Notes: generated from the letters alone by a model not told the origin. A stretch of DNA of 64,000 bases from Muscardinus avellanarius (GCA_963383645.1 OY726561.1:136424904-136488903); one strand, 5' to 3'. Shown: positions 23,891-35,424, numbered from the stretch's first letter. Numbers and translations: made by a program.

Positions 23891-24776
23891 GTTCACTCCA
23901 GCAAATTCCTGTTCGCCTGCGCTGGTAGTTGGCGGTCTTAAAATCTGTTCATCATAAGTAATGGCCCGCAGACCTATTATGGCGTGTTGACGCCGTTTCT
24001 CCCCACTTGGAGCAAAGCCGTTCCAGAAAGGACCGCGGGTATGAAGAGTTTGTGTTTTAGGGGAGGAAAAAAAATTAAAGAATGGCTGAACATTGTGGGA
24101 GTCAGGAAAACCTTTAACAGCTAATTGCCAATTTTAAAAAGGCCATGCCGACATTTATTTCTGGGTGTTTAGACTTTCTAAATGTCAGTGGGCTACGGAA
24201 ATGTGCCCTGGCGCCTGTAGAGGCGAGACTGGCTGCCCGGCCAAAGCCTGCAAGACCACTCCTGGGAGGTGGGGAGAGGTTTCCTCAGATGGGAAACAGG
24301 CCAATGTGAGACCGGCCCGCCCTGGAGCTAGGGGAAGGGTCCTTGGAAGCCGGCATCTGGCGGGACTCCGGGTGATCTGTGCGAGATCCCAGCCAAGCCG
24401 GGGTGGGGGGCTGGCCCTGCAGACAGTGGCTGCGGAGTGAAACCAATATAGCAGGAGGCCCCAGAGGAGAGTGCAGGGCCGTGAGCGTGTGCCCGCGGCG
24501 CACAGGTGTGGGGCGGAGAGGAGGTCGGCTTACCCGGAGACAGAGGATGCCGGCATGTGTGAAGGACGGACGCGGGGGCAAGGAGAGGGGAAGTGTGTGT
24601 CTGCTGGGGGCTGAGCAGGGGGACAGCCAGGGTGGGAGCCATCTAAGCTGAAGAAAGAGAAAACCCACGGCACATCTGGGCGTTAGTAATTCAACTGAAA
24701 GAAAAATAGCCCCGAACAGATGAGCAGAACCTAATGAGCTTTGAAGTGGAACCTGTCTTTTGTGTGAGGACGTGCG

Positions 24777-24992
24777 TGTGTGGTACTGGGGATGGAACCC
24801 GGGGGCATTCCACCTCCGAGCTCCATCCCCAGCCCTATTTTTTATTCTTTATTTTGAAACAGGGTCTCACTGAGTTGCAAAGGGCAACTTTGCAAGTAAG
24901 TAGCTGAGGCTGTCACCAAACCACGAACCAGGACCCTCCTGTCTCAGCCTCCCAGATGCTGGAATTACAAGCGTGCGCCACCACGCCCGGCC
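24777..24992 (-). mobile_element. Composite B1-ID SINE
   Basis: Antisense, full length; GTGTGGTACTGGGGATGG to CACCACGCCCGGCC. Confidence 0.92.
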
Positions 24993-25569
24993 ACACACTA
25001 CCCTTTCTTTTCCCCAGCCCCTAGCACAGGCCTGATGGAGACCTGAGTGGGGGCTCCCCTCAGCTTCTGACCCCTCAGTCACTTTCCTGCTGGAGGGCAG
25101 GCCCACCTTGGGCAAGGGTCTGAGAGGCGAGGCCAACCTGCTACCCTGGCGAGACTTGCTTCTTTGGGACAGCTGGCCGATCCTGCGTCCTGGGCCCCCC
25201 TAGAGCAGGGGAAAGGTCTCCCTGGGAGGCAGCACCCAGGTGGACAGGGTGCTGGACAGAGGGCTGGAGCCAGGAGAGGCCAGAGCAGGGGCCCCATCTC
25301 TACCACCCTGCCCACCGAGAGCTCTGCTTTGGTCTGTTCTCATGCAGTGAGCACCTCCAGATGCTCCGGCTGCTGAGTGAGTTGGTGGCCGAAGTGTTTG
25401 AAAACCACAGCATTAAAGCGGGGGTTGACATTTTCCATTCAGTGCCGCAGAGCGCCGGGGAGTAGATGTGTCGGGCTTGGCCACCGAGGGGTCTCTGTGA
25501 AGCTATTGCCCCGTGCTACAGTGGCACGAAATTTTCCACTGACAGTAGAGACAACTGGGTCTAGCCATG

Positions 25570-26330
25570 TTCACATTAAACATACTAGAACCTACAGGCC
25601 AGGGACCGAGCCAAGCCCACAGGTAGTAGTTCACCAGTCCCCAGGCGAGATATTTTTCAAGATCCACCAGGCCCCAGGTGTTGGGGTGCCAAAGATGTTG
25701 GGGTGAGTTCTCGGTTCAGGAACTCGGGGTCTGCAGGGTCCTTGGCTAACATGACAGTAAAGAATTTGAGCACGCGCCAGTTAGAGATATAGAGGCTTAT
25801 TGGGGAAAAGGGTAGGAAATACACATTCAAGAGAGAATGCGGGCCCCTCAAGATAAGGAAGGCATTTTGGGGAGTTCAGGGTTCTTTCCTTATAGGGGAC
25901 TTTAGTGAGGGGTGGGCTGGAGAAGGTGTGTGAGGATGAGCTTGGTCCGGGAGTCCCGAGGCGTTTTATGGTGGGCAGTGGTCTGAGCCTTAGGGTGGAT
26001 GAGCTCGGTCCAGTAGTCCCGAGGCGCTTCCTGATGGTCTGTGGTCTGGTCAGCCTTAGGGTGGATGATCTTGGGTTGATCGGGGTCCTCACTAGTTGAT
26101 TGACGGATAAGCTGGGATATCCTAAATTAGAGGTTTTCTTGGAAATATTGTTAAGTCTAGGATCTACAGGTTTCCCAAGAATTTATGGTACAGTCAGGCC
26201 TGGGAAAGAGAACTGGTTTGTGGACTAGAGGCTGAAGCACTTCAGCTCCAGGTTCTTATATCAAAGTTATATTTTTACTTTTCCTTCCTGTCTGTCTCCT
26301 TTCTACCTACTTATTCCTTCTATCCTACAT
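25570..26330 (-). mobile_element. Possible solo LTR (endogenous retrovirus-like)
   Basis: Read on the - strand it has a CCCCAATAAGCCTC signal-like stretch followed by a U5-like segment. Upstream of that, about 2.5 tandem copies of a roughly 60-bp unit containing AGTCCCGAGGCG (25935-26075) resemble U3 repeats. No internal retroviral region is present. This is based on layout only; borders are uncertain and no family is recognised. Confidence 0.35.
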
Positions 26331-26887
26331 CACAGAGATGAGCTTGGGCATCCAGAGAGGAATCCCAAGGGCTTGGGACTCCCAGGCTGCCTTGATGCGA
26401 ACGGCCCTGGATCCTGGGAGCAGGCCTCTTTTCCTCTTCCATGAAACTCTTTTCGTTAGTTTTTCTGAATTCTGTCTCCTAATTCTATGCTCCGTGGGTC
26501 CCAGATCTGCCTCCTTGAAGCACCCAGAACAAGCCCATTAGCGCGCAGCTGGAGCCACAGCCAGCCACACAACCCAGGATCTTTGCTTCCTTGGAGCTCA
26601 TTTCCTCTCTTGTCCTTGTGACATCAGGCCTCAGGCCCTTCAGAGGCCCCAGCTGCTGGGTCATGGTGCTCACGGCCTGGGCTCCTGGGAAGAAGAGGGG
26701 GGAGTCTCCTCTCTGATCTGAAGGTCCTAATGCGGACTGAAATTGTGACCGTGTGATCCAGACAATCAGGGATTTGTCCCCATAGATTTTGCGAAGCCAG
26801 GCTTTTTTCCCCCTTTCCATTGTTGACTAGCTGCAACCCTTGAAGTTAAAGTAAAGCTTCGATCTTAGCCCCATAGATCCGTTCTCC

Positions 26888-27056
26888 CTGTGGTGCCCAC
26901 ACCTGTAATTCCAGTACGTGGGGGACTGAGTTCCATACCAGCACATACCAATTTAGCAAGACCTTGTTTCAAAGTCAAAAATAAAAAGTTTTGGGGCATG
27001 TAGCTCAGAGGCATAACACCCCTGCATTCAACACCCAGTACCACAAAAAAAAAAAA
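26888..27056 (+). mobile_element. Composite B1-ID SINE
   Basis: Sense, diverged; CCCACACCTGTAATTCCAGT to CACCCAGTACCAC plus poly(A). Confidence 0.85.
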
Positions 27057-27071
27057 TTATTTTTGCACACA

Positions 27072-27289
27072 AATTTTTTTTTTTTTTTTGCAGTACTGGG
27101 GATGAAACCCAGGGGCATTCTACCTCTGAGCTACACCTCCAGCCCTATTTTTTATTCTTTTATTTTGAAACTAGGTCTCACTAGCTTGTAGAAGGCCTCA
27201 CTAAGTAGTTGAAGCTGTCCATAAACTGCAATTCTCCTGTCTCAGCCTCCCAAGTACTGGATTACAAGCATGACCACCATGCCTGGCTA
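27072..27289 (-). mobile_element. Composite B1-ID SINE
   Basis: Antisense with a poly(T) lead; GCAGTACTGGGGATGAAACC to CACCATGCCTGGC. Confidence 0.9.
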
Positions 27290-27337
27290 CCAAAATTTTT
27301 TTAAAAAATTAAAAAAGTCATTTTCCTTGGTTGGAAC

Positions 27338-27563
27338 CTTTTTTTTTTTTTTTTTTTTTTTGGTAGTACTGGCATGGAACCCAGAGGCTTTCTACCTCCA
27401 AGCTATACTCCCAGACCTATTTTATACTTTATTTGGAAACAGGGTCTCACTAAGTAACCGAAAGCCTCACTAAGTAGCTGAGGCTGGCTTCGAACCTGTG
27501 CGATCCTCCTGTCTCAGCTTCCCAAGCGCGGGGAATACAAGCATGCGGCACCACGCCCGGCTG
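27338..27563 (-). mobile_element. Intermediate-lineage SINE
   Basis: Antisense with a poly(T) lead; GGCTTTCTACCTCCAAGC and ACTCCCAGACCTATTTTATA, ending CACCACGCCCGGC. Confidence 0.9.
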
Positions 27564-28164
27564 GAGCCTTTTCTTACAGTGTTGAGTCTCATCTTGAATT
27601 TTTAGCCTTTGGACTGTCTCATCGTCTTCACAGCTGGGACTCTGATTTATTAACTTGTAACTGGTTCCTGCTTTCATAACGGTCCCTGACATCAAGGTAC
27701 CGGAGTGGCGCACGCTCGCAGCCACCCGCACCAGCTGCCGGCGAGCGGCTTCTCCCCTGAGGACCGTGCAGCCACGCGCCCCGCCTTGTCTAGCAGGATA
27801 TCATGACAGGCTTTGTCAACAGGCTTCCTCCGGTCAAGAAACACCGTGTTATGGCTTCCTGCTGGCTCGGGAGCCCCAGCAACAAAGGAAACATGGGAGG
27901 TGCTGTGAATGGCTTTGGGTGAACTCACAGGGTCTCCGGCTGGCTCTGTTATTTCTTCCAGGAGCCCCTCACGGGCCTAGGGACTAAATCCGTGCACAGT
28001 GAGTCCTGCCTCGTGCCTGTGCGGGAGCTAAGTCAGTGCACGGCTCTTGGAGGATTACAGTTAAATGGCTCTGAGCTGCCCTCCTTCCCGCTCTGACGAG
28101 GGCCAGAGGCAGGTGCTGCTCAGGGTGTGGGCTCACGTGCTGGGCAGCGTGGGGAGCCCCGGGC

Positions 28165-28273
28165 TGGCAGCGTCACGGTGCACGGCAGGCCCACCACTCA
28201 GACCCTGTCCCTTCATCCCAAGGCCACCTCGGTAGAGTAGGGAACTTCCCAGACCCCTCTAGAGCCAGGTGAC
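28165..28273 (+). repeat. Inverted duplication, copy A
   Basis: 109 bp of non-SINE sequence beginning TGGCAGCGTCACGGTGCACG and ending GAGCCAGGTGAC. Its reverse complement recurs at 29703-29811 with 6 mismatches and no gaps. Confidence 0.95.
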
Positions 28274-28329
28274 TGCGGAGGGAGGGTCTGTCCTTGGTTC
28301 AGATCTAGTCTTGGAAACCTGGTCGGTCG

Positions 28330-28356
28330 GACTGTCTGTCTGTCTGTCTGTCTCTC
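28330..28356. repeat. (CTGT)n short microsatellite
   Basis: Five to six CTGT units immediately before an antisense SINE. Confidence 0.85.
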
Positions 28357-28359
28357 TGT

Positions 28360-28563
28360 TTTGTGGTACTGGGGATGGAACCCAGAGACTTTCTACCTCC
28401 AGGCTACACTCCCAGACCTATTTTATATTTTATTCGGAAACAGGGTCTCACTAAGTTGCTGAGAGCCTCGTTCAGTAGCTGAGGCTGGCTTCGAACCCGT
28501 GCGATCCTCCTGTCTCAACCTCCTAAGCGCTGGGATTACAAGTGTGAGCTACCACAGCCGGCC
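28360..28563 (-). mobile_element. Intermediate-lineage SINE
   Basis: Antisense; CCCAGAGACTTTCTACCTCC. Flanked by TGGAAA(C/T)CTGGTC at 28313-28325 and 28564-28576, a near-perfect target duplication. Confidence 0.9.
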
Positions 28564-28675
28564 TGGAAATCTGGTCTTTAGAACACAGCAGAGAAATTCC
28601 CCACCCCGCCCCCTGCTCATTCTTTTTTATTTTTTTCTTCTTTTTCTTTTCCCCTCTCTCCCTTCCTCCCTCCCT

Positions 28676-28678
<3 letters not shown>

Positions 28679-28729
<51 letters not shown>
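28679..28729. repeat. (TC)n microsatellite
   Basis: About 25 TC units, then TATG repeats, leading into a SINE 3' end. Confidence 0.97.
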
Positions 28730-28733
<4 letters not shown>

Positions 28734-28743
28734 GTATGTATAT

Positions 28744-28934
28744 GCTAGGCATTGAGCCCAGGGGTGTTCTACTTCTGATCTACACCCTCAGACCTATTTT
28801 ATTTTTTATTTTGAAACAGGGTCTTGCCAAGTTGCGGAGGGTCTAAGCAGCTGAGGCTGGCCGCGAACCTGCGATCCTCCTGCCTCAGCCTCCCAAGCAC
28901 TGGGATCACAGGTGCGCACCACCACACCTGGCCC
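28744..28934 (-). mobile_element. Composite B1-ID SINE
   Basis: Antisense; TAGGCATTGAGCCCAGGGGT to CACCACACCTGGCC. Confidence 0.9.
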
Positions 28935-29311
28935 CAGACCATTCGTTTCCAGCATGGGTAGAAACGCTTCCAAGCACACCACTCGCCTTGGGATTTTTAT
29001 TTTTATCACGCTCCAGGTATTGCTGGAGGCACCATTAACTTGACTTGTCTCTCCCGTTTCTGGACCCAGTCCCCAAGTTCTTAAAGCCCCGGGCGGCATC
29101 GCCAGTCTCCGCCATCTCCCTGTCTCTCGCCGTTACTCATCTCTTTGGGTGAAAGGTGAGAGTATTGTAGGACCCCGGTGTTCGAGCTCATGACATATTC
29201 ACTATTGAGCGTTGTAACTTGCATTATTATAGAGCACAGGATGACATTTCAATACATGGATATAATATGTATCTTTCATCGTTGATATTTATTACTACTT
29301 TTTCCTCTTTT

Positions 29312-29702
29312 GGTCCTGGGGATTGAGCCTGGGGACAGTTCTACCTTGGAGCTACTCCCTGAGCCTACTTTATTATTATTATCATTATTATTATTATTAT
29401 TAATTATTAATTTTTTGTGTGTGTGGTACTGGGGGTGGAACCCAGAGGCTTTCTACCTCCGGGCGATACTCCCAGACCTATTTTATATTTTATTTGGAAA
29501 CAGGGTCTCACTAAGTTGCTGAGGGCCTCGCTCAGTAGCTGAGGCTGGCTTCGAACCTGCGCGATCCTCCTGTCTCAGCCTCCCAAGCGTGGGGATTACA
29601 AGCGTGCGCCACCACGCCCGGCTATTATTATTTTTTATTTTGAAACAAGGCCTTGCTAAGTGTGATCCTCCTGGCTCAGCCTCCCAAGCGCGGGGATTAC
29701 AG
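29312..29702 (-). mobile_element. SINE split by a younger SINE, truncated at the inverted duplication
   Basis: Outer antisense copy: ID half at 29312-29408, B1 part at 29625-29702. The B1 head stops at GGGATTACAG, exactly where inverted copy B begins. ATT triplets border the inner insertion. Confidence 0.85.
29422..29624 (-). mobile_element. Intermediate-lineage SINE (inner)
   Basis: GTGGTACTGGGGGTGGAACC, GGCTTTCTACCTCCGGGCG, ending CACCACGCCCGGCT. Complete copy inside an older SINE. Confidence 0.92.
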
Positions 29703-29811
29703 GTCACCTGGCTCTAGAGGGGTCTGGGAAGTTCCCTACTCTACCGAGGTGGCCTTGCGATGGACGGACGGGGTCTGAGAGGTGGGCCTGCCGTGCACCG
29801 TGACACTGCCA
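29703..29811 (-). repeat. Inverted duplication, copy B
   Basis: Reverse-complement copy of 28165-28273. The first 55 bases are identical; the six differences all fall in the last 54 bases. It abuts a truncated SINE on its left side. Confidence 0.95.
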
Positions 29812-30172
29812 CCACACCCAACACGTTTACCATATCTTTATGTTGGGGACATTTAAAGTCCTCTATTTTTGAAATGATTAATTGTGTCGACTAAAGTTAT
29901 CTAACTTTACTTATTATCTTTAATCGTCAGTAGCATATTGTAGGTAAGTATTATGGTATCTGTTTTGGAGCTGAGGACCTGAGGTTTACAGAAGCCCCTG
30001 ACTAGTGAGTGGTAAAATCGAGTTTTGAACCTTGTCCCTCTAGTTTCAAGGCTTAAATGCCTTCCACTGCCTCGCAACGTCTCCTAGGCTGTCCACCACA
30101 ATTCTGATTTTTCTACTGGGGCAGAAGATTATGGAACTCAGAAGGCATTTGCTTACAGAAATCATCTTCTAA

Positions 30173-30361
30173 GCCAGGCGTGGTGGCGCACACCGTAAGC
30201 CCAGCACCTGGGAGGCCGAGACAGGAGGATCACAGGCTCGGGGCCAGCTCCAGAAACTAGTGAGAGTCTGGTCAACCTAGCAAGACCCTGTTTCAAAATT
30301 AAAAATAAAATAGAGCAGGGAATGTAGCTTGGAGGTAGAATGCCCCTGGGTTCAATTGCCT

Positions 30362-30403
<42 letters not shown>
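30173..30403 (+). mobile_element. Composite SINE with (CA)n tail
   Basis: Sense; GCCAGGCGTGGTGGCGCAC to GGTTCAATTGCCTGG, then (AC)n at 30364-30403. Confidence 0.92.
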
Positions 30404-30404
<1 letters not shown>

Positions 30405-30931
30405 ATCTGGTAAATGTTGCCTTTGTTTAGCAGGAATATAACACAGGTATCACAGAGGTATTGGGGATTAACAGGGCTTGGAGCCTCTCCTAGGAACCTG
30501 ATCACTTCAGATTTGCAAACAACCCACTTTACAAATGGCTTTGAGGGCTCCAATCCCCAGCGAGTCGGGACAGTCTGTTCTGAGCCTGCCTGCCGGCGGG
30601 CGTGGCCACAGTTTCGGGAAGAGCTCAAGAACAGCTGAATGTCGGAGGATGGGGAAATCGGTCCTTCAGAGTGGAACATTCTGAAAGAGATCCCAAGAGT
30701 TGTGCTGATAACTGTGGGGCTTGGCACCTTGAACATGCTGCCAGAGAACTTTCCAGAGCCTGTCCCTGTGGCTTTACGGGCTGCTCCTGGGGTACGGGAC
30801 CTTGCTGACCCACAACTCCCAAGCTCCCCAATGACAACCGCGCCCCTTCCTGAGCAGGGGTGGCTCTCGGGAACCCTGCTGGCCCCCGGCTTCCTGGTAG
30901 AGTTCTCTCTTTGCTCTTAAGGACAGAATGA

Positions 30932-31289
30932 AAGCTGGGCGTGGTGGCACACGCTTGTAATCCAGTACTTGGGAGGCTGAGACAGGAGGATCGCAGGTTC
31001 ACGGCCAGCCTCAGCTACTTAGCGAGGCCCTCCGCAACTCAGTGAGACCCTGTTTCAAAGTAAAAAATTAAAAATAAGGCTGGGGAGTCAGGTGTGGTGG
31101 CACACGCTTGTCATCCCAGCATTTGGGAGGCTGAGACAGGAGAATCATGGTTCGCGGACAGCCTCAGCTACTTAGTTAGACCCTCTGCAATTCAGTGAGA
31201 CCCTGTTTCAAAATAAAGAAAAAAAATAGGGCTGGGGGTGTAGCTGGGAGGTAGAATGCCCCTGGGTTCCATCCCTAGTACCGCAAAAA

Positions 31290-31324
<35 letters not shown>

Positions 31325-31504
31325 ATAGGGCTAGGGGTATAGCTCAGAAGTAGAATGCCCCTGAGTTCCATCCCAGTACCGCATAATAATAACAATAAAT
31401 AAATAAATAAACAAATAAATAAATAAATAAATAGGGCTGGGGGTGTAGCTTGGAAGTAGAATGCCCCAGGGTTCAATCCCCAGTACCCTAAAAAAAAAAA
31501 AAAA
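30932..31504 (+). mobile_element. Nested SINE chain with three ID halves
   Basis: An outer sense copy begins at 30932 and is broken in its ID half at about 31085. An inner full copy (31086-31286) ends in (AAAT)n. Two more ID halves follow (about 31328-31385 and 31434-31490), separated by another (AAAT)n run (31395-31433). Confidence 0.88.
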
Positions 31505-32235
31505 CCAGACAGCATAACTGGTCAAAGGATGCTCCATTTTCCACCACCTTCATGTGTTTGTGTCCCAGCGTCTGGTCTTTGCACGCAGGGCTCTGTTCCA
31601 CCCATGCCAGCCTTCCGGCGGCCTCAGCATGGCCACACGAGGGATGGGAAGGAGCCTGAAGGATAGGGCGGCCGGGCCTTGCTCAGCCTCAAACCTGGCC
31701 CATCTCTGTGGGCCCCATTACGGCAAAGCAGCCTTTCCAAGAAAACACCGTCCCTGGCATGTCCAGCCCCCCGAGTGGTCCAGAAGCTGCAAGTGGAGTT
31801 CTGCTCACCCCAGCGTGCCGTGAGTCAGAGGCTGATTCACGTGCCGCCGTCGGGTGGGGCTGGAGGAGCTGCCGGAGGGCCCAGGTCCCGGCCTGTTTCT
31901 AGTTAGCTTTAGCTTTCCTAGTCCTGGGAAAACGGGCCGGGCCTCTGCATCCCGCAGGAAAAAGGATGGGTTCTGGTGAGCTGGCATCTTCCAGAAGATA
32001 AGAAACAGACTTGTGCCCAGCTAACAAGGGCTCGCCCTTCCCCTGGGCCCCTTCCAAAGGTGGGCCCCGGAGGAGGGCCTCTGTGGCGGCCGGACCTCGC
32101 TGCTGGACTTGAGCTGGTGGGAGTGGACGGCGCCCTTCCAGGAGCCAGGGGGAGACTGTAGGTACAGAATGGGAAAGATGGCGAGGTTGCTGGGATTTCC
32201 TTACATGGGCTTAGGCTCCTAAAGAAAGAAGGAAA

Positions 32236-32420
32236 CCCTATGGCGTGGTGGTACATGCCTGTAATTCCAGTACTTGGAAGGCTGAGATAGGAGGATCACA
32301 GGTTCGAGACTGGCCTCTGCAACTTAGTGAGCCCTGTTTCAAAATAAAATAAAAAAGGGTAGGGTTGCCGCTCAGAGGTAAAATGTCCCTGGGTTAAACA
32401 CCAAAGTATTTTAAAAAATT
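32236..32420 (+). mobile_element. Composite B1-ID SINE
   Basis: Sense, diverged; TGGCGTGGTGGTACATGCCT to GGGTTAAACACCAAAGTA. Confidence 0.85.
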
Positions 32421-32654
32421 AATAAGCTGAGAACTCTGCTCCAGGGAGGATGTGCAGGTGTGCAACCCAGAAAGCTACCCCGTCTCGGATCTGTCTGCCA
32501 GCTCTGTCTGTTCCTAGATGGCAGGTGGCCATGGGCATGATCCTCCCGCCAGGTTTTATTCTCCCCTCCTTCCTGCCCCTTGCACTAACTTCACCCATCT
32601 ATCCACATCTTTTTTCTTTCTCTCTTTTTTATATTGATTCCTCTTTTTTCGTTT

Positions 32655-33060
32655 TTAATTTTTTTATTGGTGCATTGTAGTCATACTTTTTTTTTTTTTT
32701 TTTTTTTTTTGGTGGTACTGTGGTTCCTGGAAGCCCTTCTACCTCTGGGCTACACTCCCAGACACAATTTTATATTTTTTATTTGGAAACAGGGTCTCCT
32801 TAGCCAGCGCGGCTGGCTCCGAATCTGCGCGATCCTCCCGTCTCCACCTCCCAAGCGCGGGGATTACAAGCGTGCCCACCACGCCCGGCGTAGTCATACA
32901 TCTTAATGGGGTCCAAGATGGTGGAGACACACATACCCAAGTCACCCAGTTAGCCTTTACCCGATTCCTGCCCCCTCCCTCCTTCTCATGTTTGGCTTAT
33001 TGATTGGCTTTGATATGTTTGTGAACGTATATCATGGATATTAATTCTCCTCTTCCTCTT
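32655..33060 (-). mobile_element. L1 3' end split by a SINE
   Basis: TTTTTATTGGTGCATTGTAG, resuming at 32890 with TAGTCATACATCTTAATGG and a pyrimidine-rich UTR-like tail. On the sense strand it has the ending TGCACCAATAAAA. The far border is approximate. Confidence 0.65.
32687..32889 (-). mobile_element. Derived-lineage SINE in L1
   Basis: Antisense with a poly(T) lead; GGTTCCTGGAAGCCCTTCTA and CTTAGCCAGCGCGGCTGGCT. Target duplication GTAGTCATAC at 32677-32686 and 32890-32899. Confidence 0.95.
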
Positions 33061-33079
33061 CGCTCTCTTCCTGTCGTGT

Positions 33080-33083
<4 letters not shown>

Positions 33084-33154
<71 letters not shown>
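33084..33154. repeat. (GT)n microsatellite
   Basis: About 35 GT units with one interruption (GTGGTG at 33120), joined to an antisense SINE end. Confidence 0.97.
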
Positions 33155-33155
<1 letters not shown>

Positions 33156-33336
33156 AATTGAACCTGGGGGTATTCTACCTCTGAGCTATACCCCAGCTCT
33201 TTTTATTTTTCAAAACAGCGTCTTGCTAAATTGCTGGGGGTCTCACTAAATTGCTGAAACTGGCCTCAAACCTGCGATCCTCCTGTCTCGGCCTCTCAGG
33301 TACTGGGATTACAGGTGTGCGTCACCACGTCCGGCC
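33155..33336 (-). mobile_element. Composite B1-ID SINE
   Basis: Antisense; GGAATTGAACCTGGGGGTAT to CACCACGTCCGGCC. Confidence 0.88.
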
Positions 33337-33833
33337 TGTCCTCTTATTTTTAAGAGAAGAGCCTGTGGTCTAAGTTCTAGAAGACCCTGCCCTCACCCGA
33401 GTGAGCTGGGCAGGGCCACCCGCTGCACAGGGTCCCAGGATGGAGTTCTTGGGATCCCAGGCTACGTCTGGCTCTGTCCCCAGAGGAGGCGGGGAGAGCA
33501 GGTCCTGACATTGGGTCTCACCTCCGCCTTGTCCTGCTCCTCCTGGCTCCAAGGCACAAAGCCGGCTGCTGCTCCCTGGGGACAGTGCCCGTGGGGAAAG
33601 ATCCCTGTCCTCTGGGGCCGGATTTCACAGATGCTCTTGTCAGTGTGTCAGAGCTTGATGCAGCGTGGGGTTTAGGCTCCATCCAGGGTTGTTATAAAGA
33701 GACTTCACCGGGAGATCTTGAATGGATGTGGCTTGCAGGCTAGGCAGGGAAGAGCTGGGTAGACTTGGGTGTCACTGGGGCTAACTAATTGCTATTATTA
33801 TCATCGTCATTATTCCTATTGTCATTGTTATCG

Positions 33834-34386
33834 TATTAGGGATTGAACCCAGGGGCACTCTACCTTTGAGCTGCACCCCTAACCCTTTTTATTTTTTATT
33901 TAGGAGCAGGGTTTCACTGGGTTGCTGAGGCTATCCTCAAACCTGTGATCCTCCTGTCTCAGCCTCCCCTGAACCCAGGGGCATTCTAACGTCTGAACGA
34001 CACCCCTAGCCCTTTTAATTAATTAATTAATTAATTAATTAATGTATTTATTCATTCATTCATTCATTCATTTTTGGTGGTACTGGAGTTCCCTGGAAAC
34101 CCTTCTACCTCTGGGCTACACTCCCAGACCTATTTTATATTTTTATTTTGAAACAGGGTCTCTTAAGCCAGTGAGGCTGCCTTCAAACCAGCGCGATCCT
34201 CCTGTCTCCGCTTCCCAAGCACAGGAATTACAAGCGTGCGCCACCACGCCCAGCTTTTATTTTTTATTTTAAAATGGGGTCTTGCTAAGTGGCTGAGGGG
34301 CTCACTGCATCACTGAGGCTGGCCTCACAAACCTGTCTCGCCCTCCCAAGCACTGAGATTACAAACTTGTGCCACCACTCCGGGCT
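33834..34386 (-). mobile_element. Antisense SINE cluster
   Basis: One partial SINE (33834-33967), then an ID half with (AATT)n and (ATTC)n runs (33968-34072), an inner derived-lineage SINE (34073-34254), and the resumed B1 half of the outer copy (34255-34386). Confidence 0.82.
34073..34254 (-). mobile_element. Derived-lineage SINE (inner)
   Basis: GGTACTGGAGTTCCCTGGAA, ACTCCCAGACCTATTTTATA and CTTAAGCCAGTGAGGCTGCC, ending CACCACGCCCAGC. Confidence 0.9.
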
Positions 34387-34852
34387 GATTACTTTTTTGA
34401 AGCACACATTTATAATAAGAGCCATTTCTGGCATGGAATCTGCCATGTTTAAAGTTAACGATACCGTTTAAAGGCTCCCCAGAGAGTCTTGCCTCTTGGC
34501 TGCTTCCTGCGGTGGGACCTCACGAGGGTTTCGGTGGCACCGGCGACCACGAGACATTCCACGGAAAGGCTTAATGAGGCAGTCAACATTTTTACAACCT
34601 CCGATGACCATTCCATGTCCCATAAAAAACTGCTTGGGCCAGCCAGGTCAGCCACAGTGCCGTAGTAAGTGCAAAGTTAGCAGGACAATGAGGACTGCAA
34701 AGTCAAGAACTAGCACTTGTAAAGGAGCTCTTATTCTCTGGCGCCGCGTCTCGCCGGGGAGATTCGCAGGTCCCTGTTCCCCTCCAGCAGCCTGGCCTCG
34801 TGCGTGCATCTGGCTCTGCAACCACCAATGTGAAGCCGCTGCACACCCCGCG

Positions 34853-34853
<1 letters not shown>

Positions 34854-34895
<42 letters not shown>
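34854..34895. repeat. (CA)n microsatellite
   Basis: About 21 CA units in unique sequence, the one long CA run here that is not attached to a SINE. Confidence 0.97.
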
Positions 34896-34896
<1 letters not shown>

Positions 34897-35180
34897 CCTC
34901 ATCTCTGACCGCCCCACCAGCTCCGGCCGGGCAACTCAAACACACTGCGCCCTGGAGTAGGTGGCGCCCGCCTCTGAGCCCCTGGACACTACTGTCCTTT
35001 CCTTCTCCACACCCCTCTGCCCCCTCTGCCACTGTGCTCATGATTCTACCCCTCTCTCTAGGAATCTCCCCTGAGCTCTCTCTCACATGTTACCTGGCAC
35101 CCCATCTCTGCCTGGGCCAGGCAATATTTCATTTTTGATTGTATTGAACTATATAACACAACTTAAAATTTTCCACTGAA

Positions 35181-35383
35181 GCCAGGGGTTGGTGGTGCAT
35201 GCCAGTAATCCCAGCATATGGGAAGCAGAGATGGGAGGACCGCGGGTTCGAGGCCAGCCTCAGCAGTTTAGCAAGACTCTCACAACCCAGTGAAACCTTG
35301 TTACAAAACAAAATAAAATAAAAAGGGTTGTGGGTGTAGTTCAGAGGTAGAATGCTTCTGGGCTCAATCCCCAGTACCCAACC
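35181..35383 (+). mobile_element. Composite B1-ID SINE
   Basis: Sense; GAAGCCAGGGGTTGGTGGTG to GGCTCAATCCCCAGTACC. Confidence 0.9.
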
Positions 35384-35424
35384 CCCAAGATCACCATTTA
35401 ACCATTTTTTAAAAATATTTTTGT

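Noticed and set aside
25781..26092. 103-codon minus-strand frame in the LTR-like block as a viral gene
   Set aside because: It consists of translated tandem units and U5-like sequence; no retroviral protein motif is recognisable.
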